Of a stretch of DNA of 64,000 bases, positions 22,150 to 33,159 are shown in pieces; within the stretch, counting starts at the first letter, position 1, and each line of letters begins with the position of its first letter. The notes under the pieces are model-generated. The model ran no database searches. It was not told where the DNA came from and saw nothing but the letters and a program-made list of their open reading frames with translations. This DNA comes from Papaver somniferum (Eukaryota; Streptophyta; Magnoliopsida; Ranunculales; Papaveraceae). The translations under genes and the position numbers were made by a program. The stretch is from positions 81,045,082-81,109,081 of the forward strand of contig NC_039365.1 of assembly GCF_003573695.1 (NCBI RefSeq). The letters run 5' to 3'.

Positions 22150-23658
22150 ATGCCGATTTTTCATCCTGTGATATCTGAAAGTGTTGATTTTTTCTGTAAT
22201 TTTGAGAATGAAACCATTAAACAACTGTGCAATTTCCTTTTTAGAAATGTTTGGCTAGTTTAGTTTCAGTTCTGTTACAAAAATCTCAAAATAATTTTTT
22301 TCTCAAAAATCTTCCAACATAATCCATATTTTAAATCTAACCAAAACAAGATATCTTATAGTCAACTAATTAATCTAACTATATTAGTAAACATATTGAA
22401 ACTTCCTTCTTCAAAAAAGTTAGGTAAAAGAAAAAACCCTCTCTTCTCTCCCTTCATTCTTAAACCTAAAAACAAAGGCTAGATTTGAGCAAAGATTACT
22501 TGTTTTTACTTTTACTTTATAGAGTTGATCTCATCTAAGTGTTGTTTCATCGTTTTGAATAATTTTCTTCGTTATTAGGGAGATTTCTTTTCTTTGCTAA
22601 TAGAGTGATTTTTTCTGCACTTTTATAGTCTTTTTTTCTGTAGATTTTTTCATGATTCAGTTTTTGGATACAAGTACATCGGTGATTTGACGGAGGCAAG
22701 ATCAAGTTTTTCTTCAACAGAATAATAGATTTAGTGTTTCCAGGCAAATCACTCATCTTTAATAGGAGTATCTCTTCTCCAAAAAGAAAATCAATCAAAA
22801 TGGTCGAACTGTGATTTCGAGTACCATTCTTTCTCCAATGTACAAGATTTTGGTGCTACCGTAGAAGACCACTCTTTCTTTTCGCGATTTATTTACATTC
22901 TGCATCTTTCGTTGTATTTTTTTCATGTTTATGATGTACTTATTTTTCTTGAAAACCATCATGTAAACATTTTTTAATGAAATGAAATACTAATGGTTGA
23001 TTACCAAAAATTTTCTTTTTAATTAATCTAACTATATTAGTTAAACTAAACATGATAATTACTGCTAATTAAATAAGCGCAGTTTAGCCATTACTATAGA
23101 TACATGGTCAATGGGTTTTGGTTTTACTTCCTAATGACCTTATTTTGTTTTATTAGGTGTACCCCAATTTATTTGGGTACAATAAAGTCGATTTTGGCCA
23201 TCTCGACCGAGATTCTGGCGGAATTCTCGATCTCTCCTCAAGAGCGAATCCATTTTACATCTCGACGAGACAAAATTTTACCGAAAATTTCGTTTAACTC
23301 GGCTGAGATATAGCCGAGATTTGAACAGAAAATTCGTTCTTTGAAAATTAAAAGGATCTGAAATGTCCAATCTATTCAGAAAAAATTGAATCATTGTTAT
23401 ATCAGACATTAAACAGTTGATTTCCTTGATTTATATTATATGGGGTGTTTTGATAATCAAGTAATGATTATGATATTACTAAAATAATAGATATCGTCAA
23501 GAGGAAATATGACCTGATAATATGGAGACCCAATTGAATGAACTTTATTTATTTTGTACCAAACATCTCATATAAATCAAGCGATCAATGAAATTGAAGA
23601 AACATATGATTCTTTTAGTTTCCTCTCTCGATCTAAACTCTATTAACATAGTTAGGGA
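22150..23658. other. No gene recognised
   Basis: The sequence is AT-rich with no credible reading frame. At 23185-23335 there is a cluster of TCTCG and GCCGAGAT words. A similar cluster lies at 25425-25505 beyond the Mutator-like element, so the element may have landed next to an older repeat. Confidence 0.4.
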
Positions 23659-23667
23659 TTCAATTTA

Positions 23668-25159
23668 GTAGGAAATACTATATGGTCCTAGAAATAATAT
23701 ATTAGACAGAGTTTGGTCCAGTTGACCTAGTCAACTTTCTGTTTGGTCCATTTTTAAAACATATATATTACTATTTGGTCATAGAAATAATAGTTTGGTC
23801 CTAGGGTGGACAATACCCACGCGGGATGATATCATGCATGATGTAATTATCATTTGATAGTGATAGAAATATCCTTTTGGGACCATATATATGGAAAAAG
23901 TCACTAGAGAATATCTTATTTTTCATATTTACTTTCTATCTCTTTCTGTTTTCAGATCTAGTTTCTCTCATCTCCATTTTTTTTCAGCTGCTGCTCGACG
24001 ATATTATTTTTGGTTTTTTCTTCTATGTTGCTACTTCTGCTGTTGAATATGATGAAGACGACGGAGATTTTTAGTTTTTCGTCAACTGTTATTGTTGCTG
24101 TGATTTTTTCTAGGGATTTTTCTTTTTTCTCTGTTGTTACAATTAAATGATGAAGACGACGAAAAAGATTTGAAGATTGATTTTCAGAGATTTGAAGATG
24201 ATGTTTCCTGCTCGTATTGATGATGAACTCTGTTGAAGAATCTTGATTTTGATGATTTGTTGCTCGTGTTGAAGATGAAGTTATGCTGCTGTTGAGATGA
24301 CGAAGAATTTCTTTTCTGCTGCTGTTTGAAAATGATGAAGATGATGAAGTTCATCGAACATAATGAACTCAAATCTGCTATTGTTGAAGAATGATGAAGA
24401 CGACGAAGTTCATCAAATAGAATGGACTCTGATTTTTATGGATTTTTTTTGTGTGTTCATGTAAAGAATGCACTCTTTTTTTAGATCTTGAATTATTAGG
24501 TGTGCATCTTAAAGAATGAACTCAATTCTAGGTTTGAATTAGTTAGTTTTGATAGGTGTTCATTTTGTCGATGAACTCTGTTTTCTTATAGGCTCTATCA
24601 GGTGTTCATTTGAAGAACGAACTTTGTTTTCATATAAGTTTTATCAGGTGTTCATTTGAGAGAATGAACTCTGTTTTTTTTCGTCATAATAATAAAGTTT
24701 TGTGTTGTGTTCATTTTACAGAATGAACTATGTTTTTCATATGTGATTTAGTTAGGCTTTATTAGGTGTTCATTTGAAAGAATGAACTCCAGAGTTCATC
24801 AGAAGAATGAATTGCTACAAAAAATAAGTAAACCGAGTTTTTTAGGTTTTATCAGGTGTTCTTTGAAAGAATGAACACTGTTTTTTTGTCATAATAATGA
24901 AGTTTTGTGTTTTGTTCATTTTACTCTGTTTTCATATGTGATTTAGTTTGGTTTTATTAGGTGTTCATTTGAAAGAATGAACTCCGGAGTTCATCAGACA
25001 GAATGAACTGCTACAGAAAATAAGTAGGAATTAACACAGAAGGGTATTTTGATCCATTTAATATTTTTAAATAATTATGGACCAAACAGGAAGTGTGTTT
25101 TCCCGCCGGATCAAACTGTTTTGGTCCCAAATATAAATGGACCAAACGATTATTTCCCC
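23668..25159. mobile_element. Non-autonomous Mutator-like element with a GTTCATT/AATGAAC array
   Basis: Perfect 9-bp duplications TTCAATTTA flank the unit (23659-23667 and 25160-25168). The ends are inverted: GGAAATACTATATGGTCC at the left and the inverse of GGGGAAATAATCGTTTGG at the right. The repeat goes on inward through further GTTTGGTCC words (CTGTTTGGTCCAT on both sides). A 9-bp duplication with long, imperfect inverted repeats is the hallmark of Mutator-like elements. The 1492-bp unit encodes no transposase. The interior has a GATGAAGACGACGAAG-rich part (24040-24400), then a palindromic array. An unrelated pair of TCTCG-rich patches flanks it. Confidence 0.85.
24340..25020. repeat. Palindromic minisatellite inside the Mutator-like element
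   Basis: About a dozen units share GGTGTTCATTTGAAAGAATG followed by AACTCTGTTTT. The core GTTCATT-N6-AATGAAC is an inverted repeat. Spacing between units varies from about 30 to 70 bp, and some units are partial or fused to GAGTTCATCAG. Confidence 0.8.
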
Positions 25160-25168
25160 TTCAATTTA

Positions 25169-27394
25169 TATATATTTGTCTTCTTTTAGTTTCCTCTCTT
25201 GAAGCATTCTAGGTTCTAAGTTTTCTCATCAGAGGAGGTCGGGGAGATGGGGAATTGGGTGTTTAGCATTATGATATTGAATGTCGTTGTACCAGAAATA
25301 CTTCCCACGTGTTAGGCTACATTTTGCTACGTCCTTAACTTTAATTTTCATGAATGGCTGTATTGGCAATGTTCATGTAAGTCACCGTATAAGAAATATA
25401 TGGGAAGATTTTCTGGCCAGGAAGTATTTTGGAGCCGAGATCTCAAACGAAAATCTCGCCGAAATTTTCTTATACCAGTGTTTGGTCCTTGCCGAAATCC
25501 GAAATTGATTACATTCTTTGGATATACTCCAATTTAACCCGTTTTTTTAATCCACAATGCATATGTATATATTCATTGTCGTTCTTAGTCAACCTTGAGA
25601 AGGGAATTTGAGGTTGTAGGCATATCACGACGGATCCCCCATGCCATCAAATGCAATATGTCAAATGCATAAGACCAAAGAAAAAGCAATATGTCAAACG
25701 CACATCATTAAACAGATAGCTAGTTTCGGTGAGATGGATGCATCAATCGATATCAACAATACATGACTGAAATACCAAGCTAACTGAAAAATATTTGTTG
25801 TAATTTTGTCAGGCCTATAATGAATGGTAACTTCTGAAATTAATCTAATCAATCCTCATAATTATACTTTAGAAAAGGGAGGAAATGAATGTGTCGGCCA
25901 TTGAAAAGTTGCAGCCATATAATGATACAAAGGCCAAATGCCGTGTTGGGTTCGTTAACAGTCTCTCTTTCTCCTTATTGTTTGATTAAAGTTTAATGAA
26001 TTTATTCAAGAAATAGCCGTGTTAGGTTTCGTTACATATTAGTTAGAGCGACAGTGCGATAAAGCCAGTATGAGTGTGCAGTATTATCGTTGTTTTGACG
26101 TTAATGAAAACGATTAAATATCATAGACAGGGTGTTATGTAACATCCTATCCTGGTTCTCCTTTTCCCTCTATCACGTGCATTACGTCTCCATAAACCGA
26201 TTTCATTGGTTCAAACCTTCCTAACTCCATCTAGATATTTTGTCTTTAGTATTCATTTCTGAAGCTCTTTATGATAACGGAATATGTATTTAAACACGTA
26301 ATTAACCAGCTGATCTGATCTGGTTATAATAACTCTTTTTGTTCTGCTCAGTATCTGTATTAATTATTCGTTGTATTGGCACGTACGTTCAGATTAGATA
26401 CAATTAGCAGAGTAATTAACAGTATATTTATAAGTTTATAACTTAACAAATATTATGGGGGAACCTTCTTTACAGAAACAAAAACCTTATATGCTAAAAG
26501 GAAACACAATTATTAATAAAGGTGGTCCAAACAACAGTAAAAAACGGTAGGGTTATATTGACATAGACCACAAAGGAGCCAGCCAGCCAGGGCATGTGGA
26601 GTTCAGCATTTGCATGTGAAATTGAGGGTACTGGTGTTATCGGTTATCCATCAAGTTGTCCGAAATGACAAAATTGAAAGATCTGGTTATGCAAAGAAAG
26701 AAAGGTGCATGCAAACACCCATCTCTAGCTAATGTTGACAGATAAACTTTTTGATTTTTCTTTTGTCTAAAAGTTGGTCTGATTAATGTATACAAGTCTT
26801 TTTATTAACTAAAGCAGTGGTAGCAGTAGTTAGCTAGAACACATGTCTGTGCTTTCTTCTCTCTTTAGCTATTATCAGCATTTTAGACTTTAATTATTGG
26901 AGAAACCATCCACGAGATGTTGATATAATTGATCTTACATAGTACTCCAACTATGTTGATACGTCATTGATTACAGTGATTGTTAACGCGAAGTTTATAA
27001 GTACTCGAAGGAATTGCGCATTAGTATATGCGGGTGTTTTTCTTTTCTTTTCCATTTTACTTGCTTAAACTGCTAGTCTAAAATGTCATGGAGGTTATCT
27101 GTGTTCAGGACCTTTTAGGGCCAGGCGTCAATATTGATATCGTGGCTGAAATGCTGTTGGAGAAATTAAGAGAATGGAGATCCGCTTTGATTTTTGTGTA
27201 AGTTGCTTCTAGACAGGCGAGACGGCGTAAAAACTTACGTCCATACATTTTTGAGATAAATCTTTACGAGATAATCTCGTCCTATCCGGGACTTGTTCAT
27301 TGACAAAAGGGCTTCCGGATATCGGAGATCCGCTTTGAGTACCTAGGAATTTTGAGAAACACTTCCAATTGAGGTTCATATTTTTTGTTCAGAT
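25169..27394. other. No gene recognised
   Basis: This stretch of 2.2 kb has no reading frame with recognisable motifs. The phrase GGAGATCCGCTTTGA occurs at about 27176 and 27326. Base composition is less extreme than in the transposons on both sides, so it may be ancestral intergenic sequence. Confidence 0.4.
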
Positions 27395-27403
27395 GATTTT
27401 TTG

Positions 27404-28566
27404 TCCCTATCTAATTCGAGGCCTACACGTATTATTTGAGACCTATTATTTTCTTCACCCATCTATAGTAAGGGGATAAGGGATGTCTAAACTAGGTAAA
27501 AGTATTAAGTTGCCTTCACTATTAAAATTCAATCATAAGCCTAATTCTTCTAGATTTTAAACCTATTCAAATCATTTCAAAACTAAAATCCATTCAAATC
27601 ATTACTCTCACAAACTAAAATTAAATCCTAAATTCATCAACCGATTCTAACTATATCAATCGATTTAAGTGAAATTTCATCATCCCTTTAAAAAAAAGAA
27701 TTTTCAAACTAAAAATCGTCGATTGCAAACCATTACTCTTAATTATACTTGTGGTTGATTTGTCCATTCAAAATTAAAAATTACAAACAATCTTGGGTTT
27801 ATGTGTTTAACCGTAATCGGTCGACGTCAATGTCCATGTTGACTGATTCCTATGATAATCGGTCGATGTTTATGGCCATGTCACCCGATCTATTATATAT
27901 GTGTTTCTGGCTGCAGAATATTTAACCAAAATCGGTTAATGTTCATGCCCATATCGCCATATTCTAGTATGGAAGAATAACCAGTTTTCCGTATGTTTTT
28001 TTGTTGTTGTTAGAATCGGATTATCTGAGTGTTCACATAAACCGATTATATAGCCTTTGATTTGTTAACTACTAAGCTCATCATGGGTTCATGTAAATGT
28101 CCACATAAGCCGATCATTAGTGAAAAAATACGCAACTTTTCTGTATAACTCTTAACATAGAATCGGTTTTTTATGAGCACTTGTATGGACCGATTATTTT
28201 AGTGCAGTGTTAGGAATCGGTCTATGTGTGTGTATCCGTGCTTACCGATTCTTAAAATTGGTCTATGTAGTAAGTGATATGCACCGATTATGGATGTTCT
28301 TCATGAATTAAAACATCATCCCATAATCGGTCTATGAGTGTATGAACATCCAGCGATTCTGGGTTGATTGCTTTGATGTTGTAATGATGAATTAGGATTG
28401 GTTGATTTCTAGGTTAACAATATTAAACATCTCTTAATCAACCGAATTATCACAAATTGATCAGGGTCAAATTAGACATTAAGTAAAATATTTATCTAAA
28501 CGGTATTCCATTTTATTTTCTAATGATCCCTTTTTGTCTTTTAGTAATATGCCTCAAACTAGGGAG
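27404..28566. mobile_element. Non-autonomous Mutator-like element with an AATCGG/CCGATT array
   Basis: Nine-bp flanks GATTTTTTG (27395-27403) and GATTTTTTT (28567-28575) differ at one base. The ends are TCCCTATCTAATTCGAGGC and the inverse of CTCCCTAGTTTGAGGC. The interior has no coding capacity. It carries a palindromic array at about 27815-28370. Homopolymer content makes the duplication weaker than for the elements at 23668 and 40814. Confidence 0.65.
27815..28370. repeat. AATCGGTCTATG palindromic minisatellite
   Basis: Roughly ten units begin AATCGGTCTATG or AATCGGTCGATG and end with CCGATTAT or CCGATTCT after 25-45 bp. Each unit is therefore bounded by inverted copies of AATCGG. Many units contain a CATRTYSAYR-type spacer word. 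Confidence 0.75.
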
Positions 28567-29741
28567 GATTTTTTTCCGTACCCCTATTAATTCTTATAAA
28601 TGACATATCGTACATTATTCCTATTTTTTTTAGTATATTTTTATTTTATAAAGATTAAATGTTTATTCAACTCTAGTTTGATTTATTTTCTTGAAAATGA
28701 ATCCTCATTTGACAAAAGGAAATGCTTATATTAAACGTAAAAATAATGTTACATTTAGCAATGATAATAATAATAATAACAGTAATATTACTATTTACTT
28801 GAATTGAAAATGTGGTTGTTCGGAATGTATGCATTTGCACAAGCCTTGCAAAAAAACATATCGGGGATATAACACCAAGCCCCTTTAATGGCAGAGGTGT
28901 TGTGAAAGTGCGGGGTACAACAACCACACCCAACTATTTCGTTCGGAAATCTGTAAGGACTAAATTCCAATATAATTCCGAGAGTATCAACTTAATGAAA
29001 CTCACACAAGAAAGTTATCAAAGAGATTTATTTATTTCTCAACACAATCAGTAAATCAAATAGATATAAATCCGTGAACCTGTTTGTTATGAGAATAACT
29101 CGGATGGTACCAAAGACCAATGTCCGAGCGTCAATCAAGTTTTATCCAACAAACAAGGTCGGATTTATCAACTGTGATTGAAAAACGCACAACCTGTGAT
29201 ATTTCAATTATATAAATAAAATATAATGCGGAAAAGAAATAACACAGACACCAGAACTTTTGTTAACGAGGACCTAGTCCAGACTTGAACACCACACTGT
29301 ATTAAGCCGCTATAGACTCTAGCATACTACAAGTTAACTTTGGACTGGAATGTAGTTGAGCCATTACCAAGTCACACACCGATTAAGGTACAGTCGGGTT
29401 CCTTACCCCTCTTGAATCTCGCAAGATTCTGCGTACTTGATTCCCCTAGCTGACGCCCTTTACAGCCTAGAAGTTGCTACCACCCAAAGTCGAAGACTTA
29501 TGAACAAATTTGTTTCCCACATATAAGTCTATTCTATTCGTGATTTCCTTCTTAAGATAAAGATCAAGGTGAACAGGAAACAAAACTAATATTCTAGTCT
29601 TATACTCCTGAAGAGCAGCATAGAAATATTAGTCACCTCACAATAACCCAACTGATTTACAGAAAAAGATATTGGGGAATCACAAGAGTCTGAGACGAAG
29701 AAACTGTTGTGATTACTTTTTATATATTACATATCGGAGAT

Positions 29742-30325
29742 TGATAGACGCATTTATGTGTCTAATTTATCTCAATTTTATATATTATCGGTGCTTAAAT
29801 TTGTACTTATTTTTCTATTTTGTGTATTTGTAGGTGTTTTTGGGAAATAAATTTCAATGGACTAAAATGTGGAATTCCACTGGTAAAATGGAGGAAATGA
29901 AGTGATTTATAATTTAATGGGCTAGGCCCAAAAGGAAGAATATGGAGAATTATTTCATTTGGTTCAATTATTTGGATATGAGAGTGTGGAAAGTGTGGAG
30001 CCCATTATGTCGACATCATTTACAAGATATTAAAAAGATATTTTGAGATATTTTATTTATAATAAAGAAAATAAAAATGTTAAGTAAGAAATCTACATGG
30101 ATTAATTGATGAGAATTAAATATATGAAGAATATGGAAAGAATATTATTCTTTATGGTTGGAGTTAATAAAGAATAAATAATTCCCAAATAAAGAAAATT
30201 GTAACTGCATGAGAATTATATTATTTGACGCGTGGAACATTCTTATTGGAGGAATTTTCATTATCTAACATGTGGCACTTTCTCATTGTGGTAATGAGAA
30301 ATAAAAAAGAAAATTGTTTTTCTTT
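29742..30325 (+). repeat. 5' LTR of the 20-kb element, segment 1
   Basis: It matches 48671-49260 of the 3' LTR with scattered differences. The target duplication TCTTT of the solo LTR insertion ends at 30325. Confidence 0.85.
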
Positions 30326-30959
30326 TGTTGATGGTGGATTTTAATTCAGGGTTAAAATTGTAAAACCAATCTTTAATGTGTTGACATCCTGCAAAGGGTA
30401 AAGCCGTTTGATGAGTGATGAATACTTCTTCGCTTTATTTATTCGAAGCAATTCAATAAATACACAAAATTCACCCAGAATGGTGCATGCAGCAACAATC
30501 CCAAATATTCTGTGAGTTTTAGCATTATTAATTAATGCACGACTAGCCTAATGCTTCCAGTGTTGTTCCTAGCCGAGCTCTCATTATTAGCATGACATGA
30601 CGACCGAGTGTTCATTCTCAGCAGAGTAACATGAATCTCCAAGTGCCAATTTTGAGACATGCACGAAATACCCGTACAGGATACTCTCTGACAAAGAGAA
30701 TTTCGAATCGATGCACTTTCAGCTTGACCGAACGCATTTAATTTCCTTAAGAAAAATCTGGATTGTCCATATCAGTCTCAGAAACGATAGCGACCACACA
30801 AGTTGGCCGCGCAATTTAACAAGCCTAGCCAAACCCTGGCAAGAGTAAGCGATTGACGTGATGACCACCGGCGGGCCCGCTTATGCCCTAGTCGGTCGAA
30901 CATCACACGAACTCCTCCCAGCACGTCAAACGCCAGCCCTAAAAAAGGGTGGTTGTGCT

Positions 30960-32050
30960 GCTTTGGAAGAATCTCCATGAGCTCAGACTGTTCAAGGCAG
31001 TCTTAAAATCATCACAGCCGTCCAACTTCACCAGCCTGGTTGGACGGCTTAGATCATCCCGCGAATGATCAGTGAAGCGCTAGTGCACACATTGGCGGGC
31101 CCACTCTGTCCCTACCTGATTGACTTGCTCACGACATGTTCATAGAACCATGAACGTTTGCCCAAAACATGATGGGCATGAGGATTTTCAAGGGTCACAG
31201 AAATTCCACTAGCGTCTTAAATTGATCTCAACCATCCAACTTAGCCAGCATATTTGGATGTCTTAGATCGCGCCTAGGACCACCAGGGAGGTGCACATAT
31301 GTTCACCGTCATCCCAACATTGGCCCCACACGATCGACCTATCCAAAGGAGAAGCATAGCTTGCCAAACTGATTGGCCAAAGTCACGCGTGCGTGACCAT
31401 TTTAAAACCCTAATTAGGGTTTGCGGCGTTGCATAACTGTCGCAGTTCGATCACGTCCATCCATCTTCGCCAGCCTAAACAAAGGGTGTAGATATAGACT
31501 CAAGAGGTCCCAAGGACGTTGACGTGATCACCGTGGGCCCACCTATGTGTGTGACCGACCGGCCTGGGCCAACCATGGCCGAGCGCCTCGAAACGCACGC
31601 CCAAAAGTGGCATATCACGCGGCTTCCAAATCCTTTGCGGTAATGGATTTCTATCGCAAATCGATCACGGCCACTCATCTTCTCCAGTCAACTTGAGTGG
31701 CCTAGAGTAATCCTTCATGGGACAGAGAGGTATATACGTGCACAACAACGGACCGTCTCCATGCACGACCAATCGGTCCCACCAAAATTGGCGCCCATGA
31801 GTAGTTTCAGTCAATCCAAAGAGGGATGCTTTCGCACCTCTTAGGAAACCTAGGATTATCGCAAATAAGTGTCGCAGACCATCTCATTCGTCCAACTTTG
31901 CTAGCTTGGTCGGACAACTTAGGTTAAGAACTAGGCGGCCAATGAAACACCTCGATGATCACCGTCCGCCACTCTTCCACAGGAAGTGATCGACCAGGAG
32001 ATAGCTCGCCCATGCGGTCTCCAAACGATCACTCGAAGATGGTTGGGAGT
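30960..32050 (+). repeat. Five tandem units of about 215 bp, each with a hairpin
   Basis: Each unit has a hairpin: CGTCCAACTTCACCAGCC with its inverse TTGGACG at 31019-31046, CATCCAAC with TTGGATG at 31233-31260, a decayed copy near 31457, CCACTCATC with GAGTGG at 31671-31700, and CGTCCAAC with GTCGGAC at 31889-31917. A GATCACCGTC/GGCCCAC phrase follows in most units. Units are strongly diverged but evenly spaced (about 214-222 bp). Confidence 0.75.
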
Positions 32051-32496
32051 GATGCTATTTTAAGACGCTTAATCCGCGACTTATTCGGTTAAGCTTTAAA
32101 ACAGCGATGCTTCATACATATTGATTGTTTTCAGTGCATTACATGCATCGAGCATACACGATATTGCATGAATATCAATTTCTTAAATAACTTAGTTATT
32201 TAACCTAATAGCATCACGTGTTATTTCTTGCGGCGGGTCCCACGACTCGACCCACTCACTCGAGACATCAAACATGTCACAAACTGAGGGATACTTACTG
32301 GGGTATTGGTCTGGCGGTTTACAGCGTGCGGCGTGCAACGCGCCCATATATAAGAACGTGTCAGGAGGCATGGACGGTTAAGATGATGAGGGAAGTGGGC
32401 TAAGACGTGATCGTGCAATCACCTACAAGACCCCACTACTCCATCACTCAACTTCCTCCATTTCCTACGAGATGAGGGTTTGCGCTTAATGACTTG

Positions 32497-32504
32497 TATA
32501 AATA
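32497..32504 (+). promoter_or_regulatory. TATA box of the inserted solo LTR
   Basis: TATAAATA follows the U3 hairpin array and precedes a leader-like CAAACAACACGAACAAACAC stretch. It reads in the same direction as the host LTR. Confidence 0.6.
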
Positions 32505-32880
32505 GGTCCTCTATTTCCAAACAACACGAACAAACACAGAAAAACCAAGTGATGTCATCAGTATCCAGAAAACACCAGAACTGATAGCTTTCATTGTGCA
32601 AGTCAGTTCATCATTCTGATACAATTCATAAACAACCAACACCTTCATGATATCAACACCTTCTTCGCTTCCTTCCCTAAGATCAACCCCATCTCCTTCA
32701 CTTTGTGACCGAAGCAAGTCTGGAACGACCATTTCTTGGTTTAGGCCAGAATTGTATAGATTGATCTCTCGAATCAAAAGCACTCCCGTGCAGTGCATTT
32801 GTTTAGGGTTTAGATTCGTTTCTCATCCACACACACCCAAATTTACCAAAACCAGCAGAAACAGTTTTCACCCATAAACA

Positions 32881-33159
32881 CCTTTGAAAGCTATAAATAT
32901 GTTGTGGATACAAGGAAAAAATAGGTCCAGAGTCTGAGCAAAAAAGTAGAGTTTTTTATTTCATTGTTTTAATTTCTCTTTTGTAATAATAGAGTAATTT
33001 CTCCACTAGGGTGGAGGAGGAAACTACTTTTATCATGTAAGTTTTGGCATTTAATTTTCTTTAATTATTACTCTCCAACTAAGTTTTAATTTCTTAAAAT
33101 TTTTATCTTCTTATATGCTTCATTTTAGTTGTCTGGGATAGTTTTTAAGCTATCGATAT
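32881..33159 (+). repeat. 5' LTR of the 20-kb element, segment 2
   Basis: It begins with the CCTTT duplication and TATAAATA at 32892. It matches the middle of the 3' LTR (49256-49540). It ends with GATAT (33155-33159), the target duplication of the next insertion. Confidence 0.85.

Larger units (their letters stand above)
30326..32880 (+). mobile_element. Solo LTR inserted in the 5' LTR of the 20-kb element
   Basis: The unit starts TGTTGATGGTGGATTTTAAT and ends CACCCATAAACA. Flanks are TCTTT (30321-30325) and CCTTT (32881-32885). The uninterrupted 3' LTR has CCTTT at this point, so the duplication is real with one C-to-T change on the left. Its 2555 bp are clearly more GC-rich than the surroundings. 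A five-unit hairpin array (about 30960-32050) forms the U3, and TATAAATA is at 32497. No internal region is left. The family is not one I recognise. Confidence 0.8.

Noticed and set aside
32511..32798. A 95-codon minus-strand frame just downstream of a TATA box
   Set aside because: It lies antisense in the leader part of a solo LTR and has no motif.
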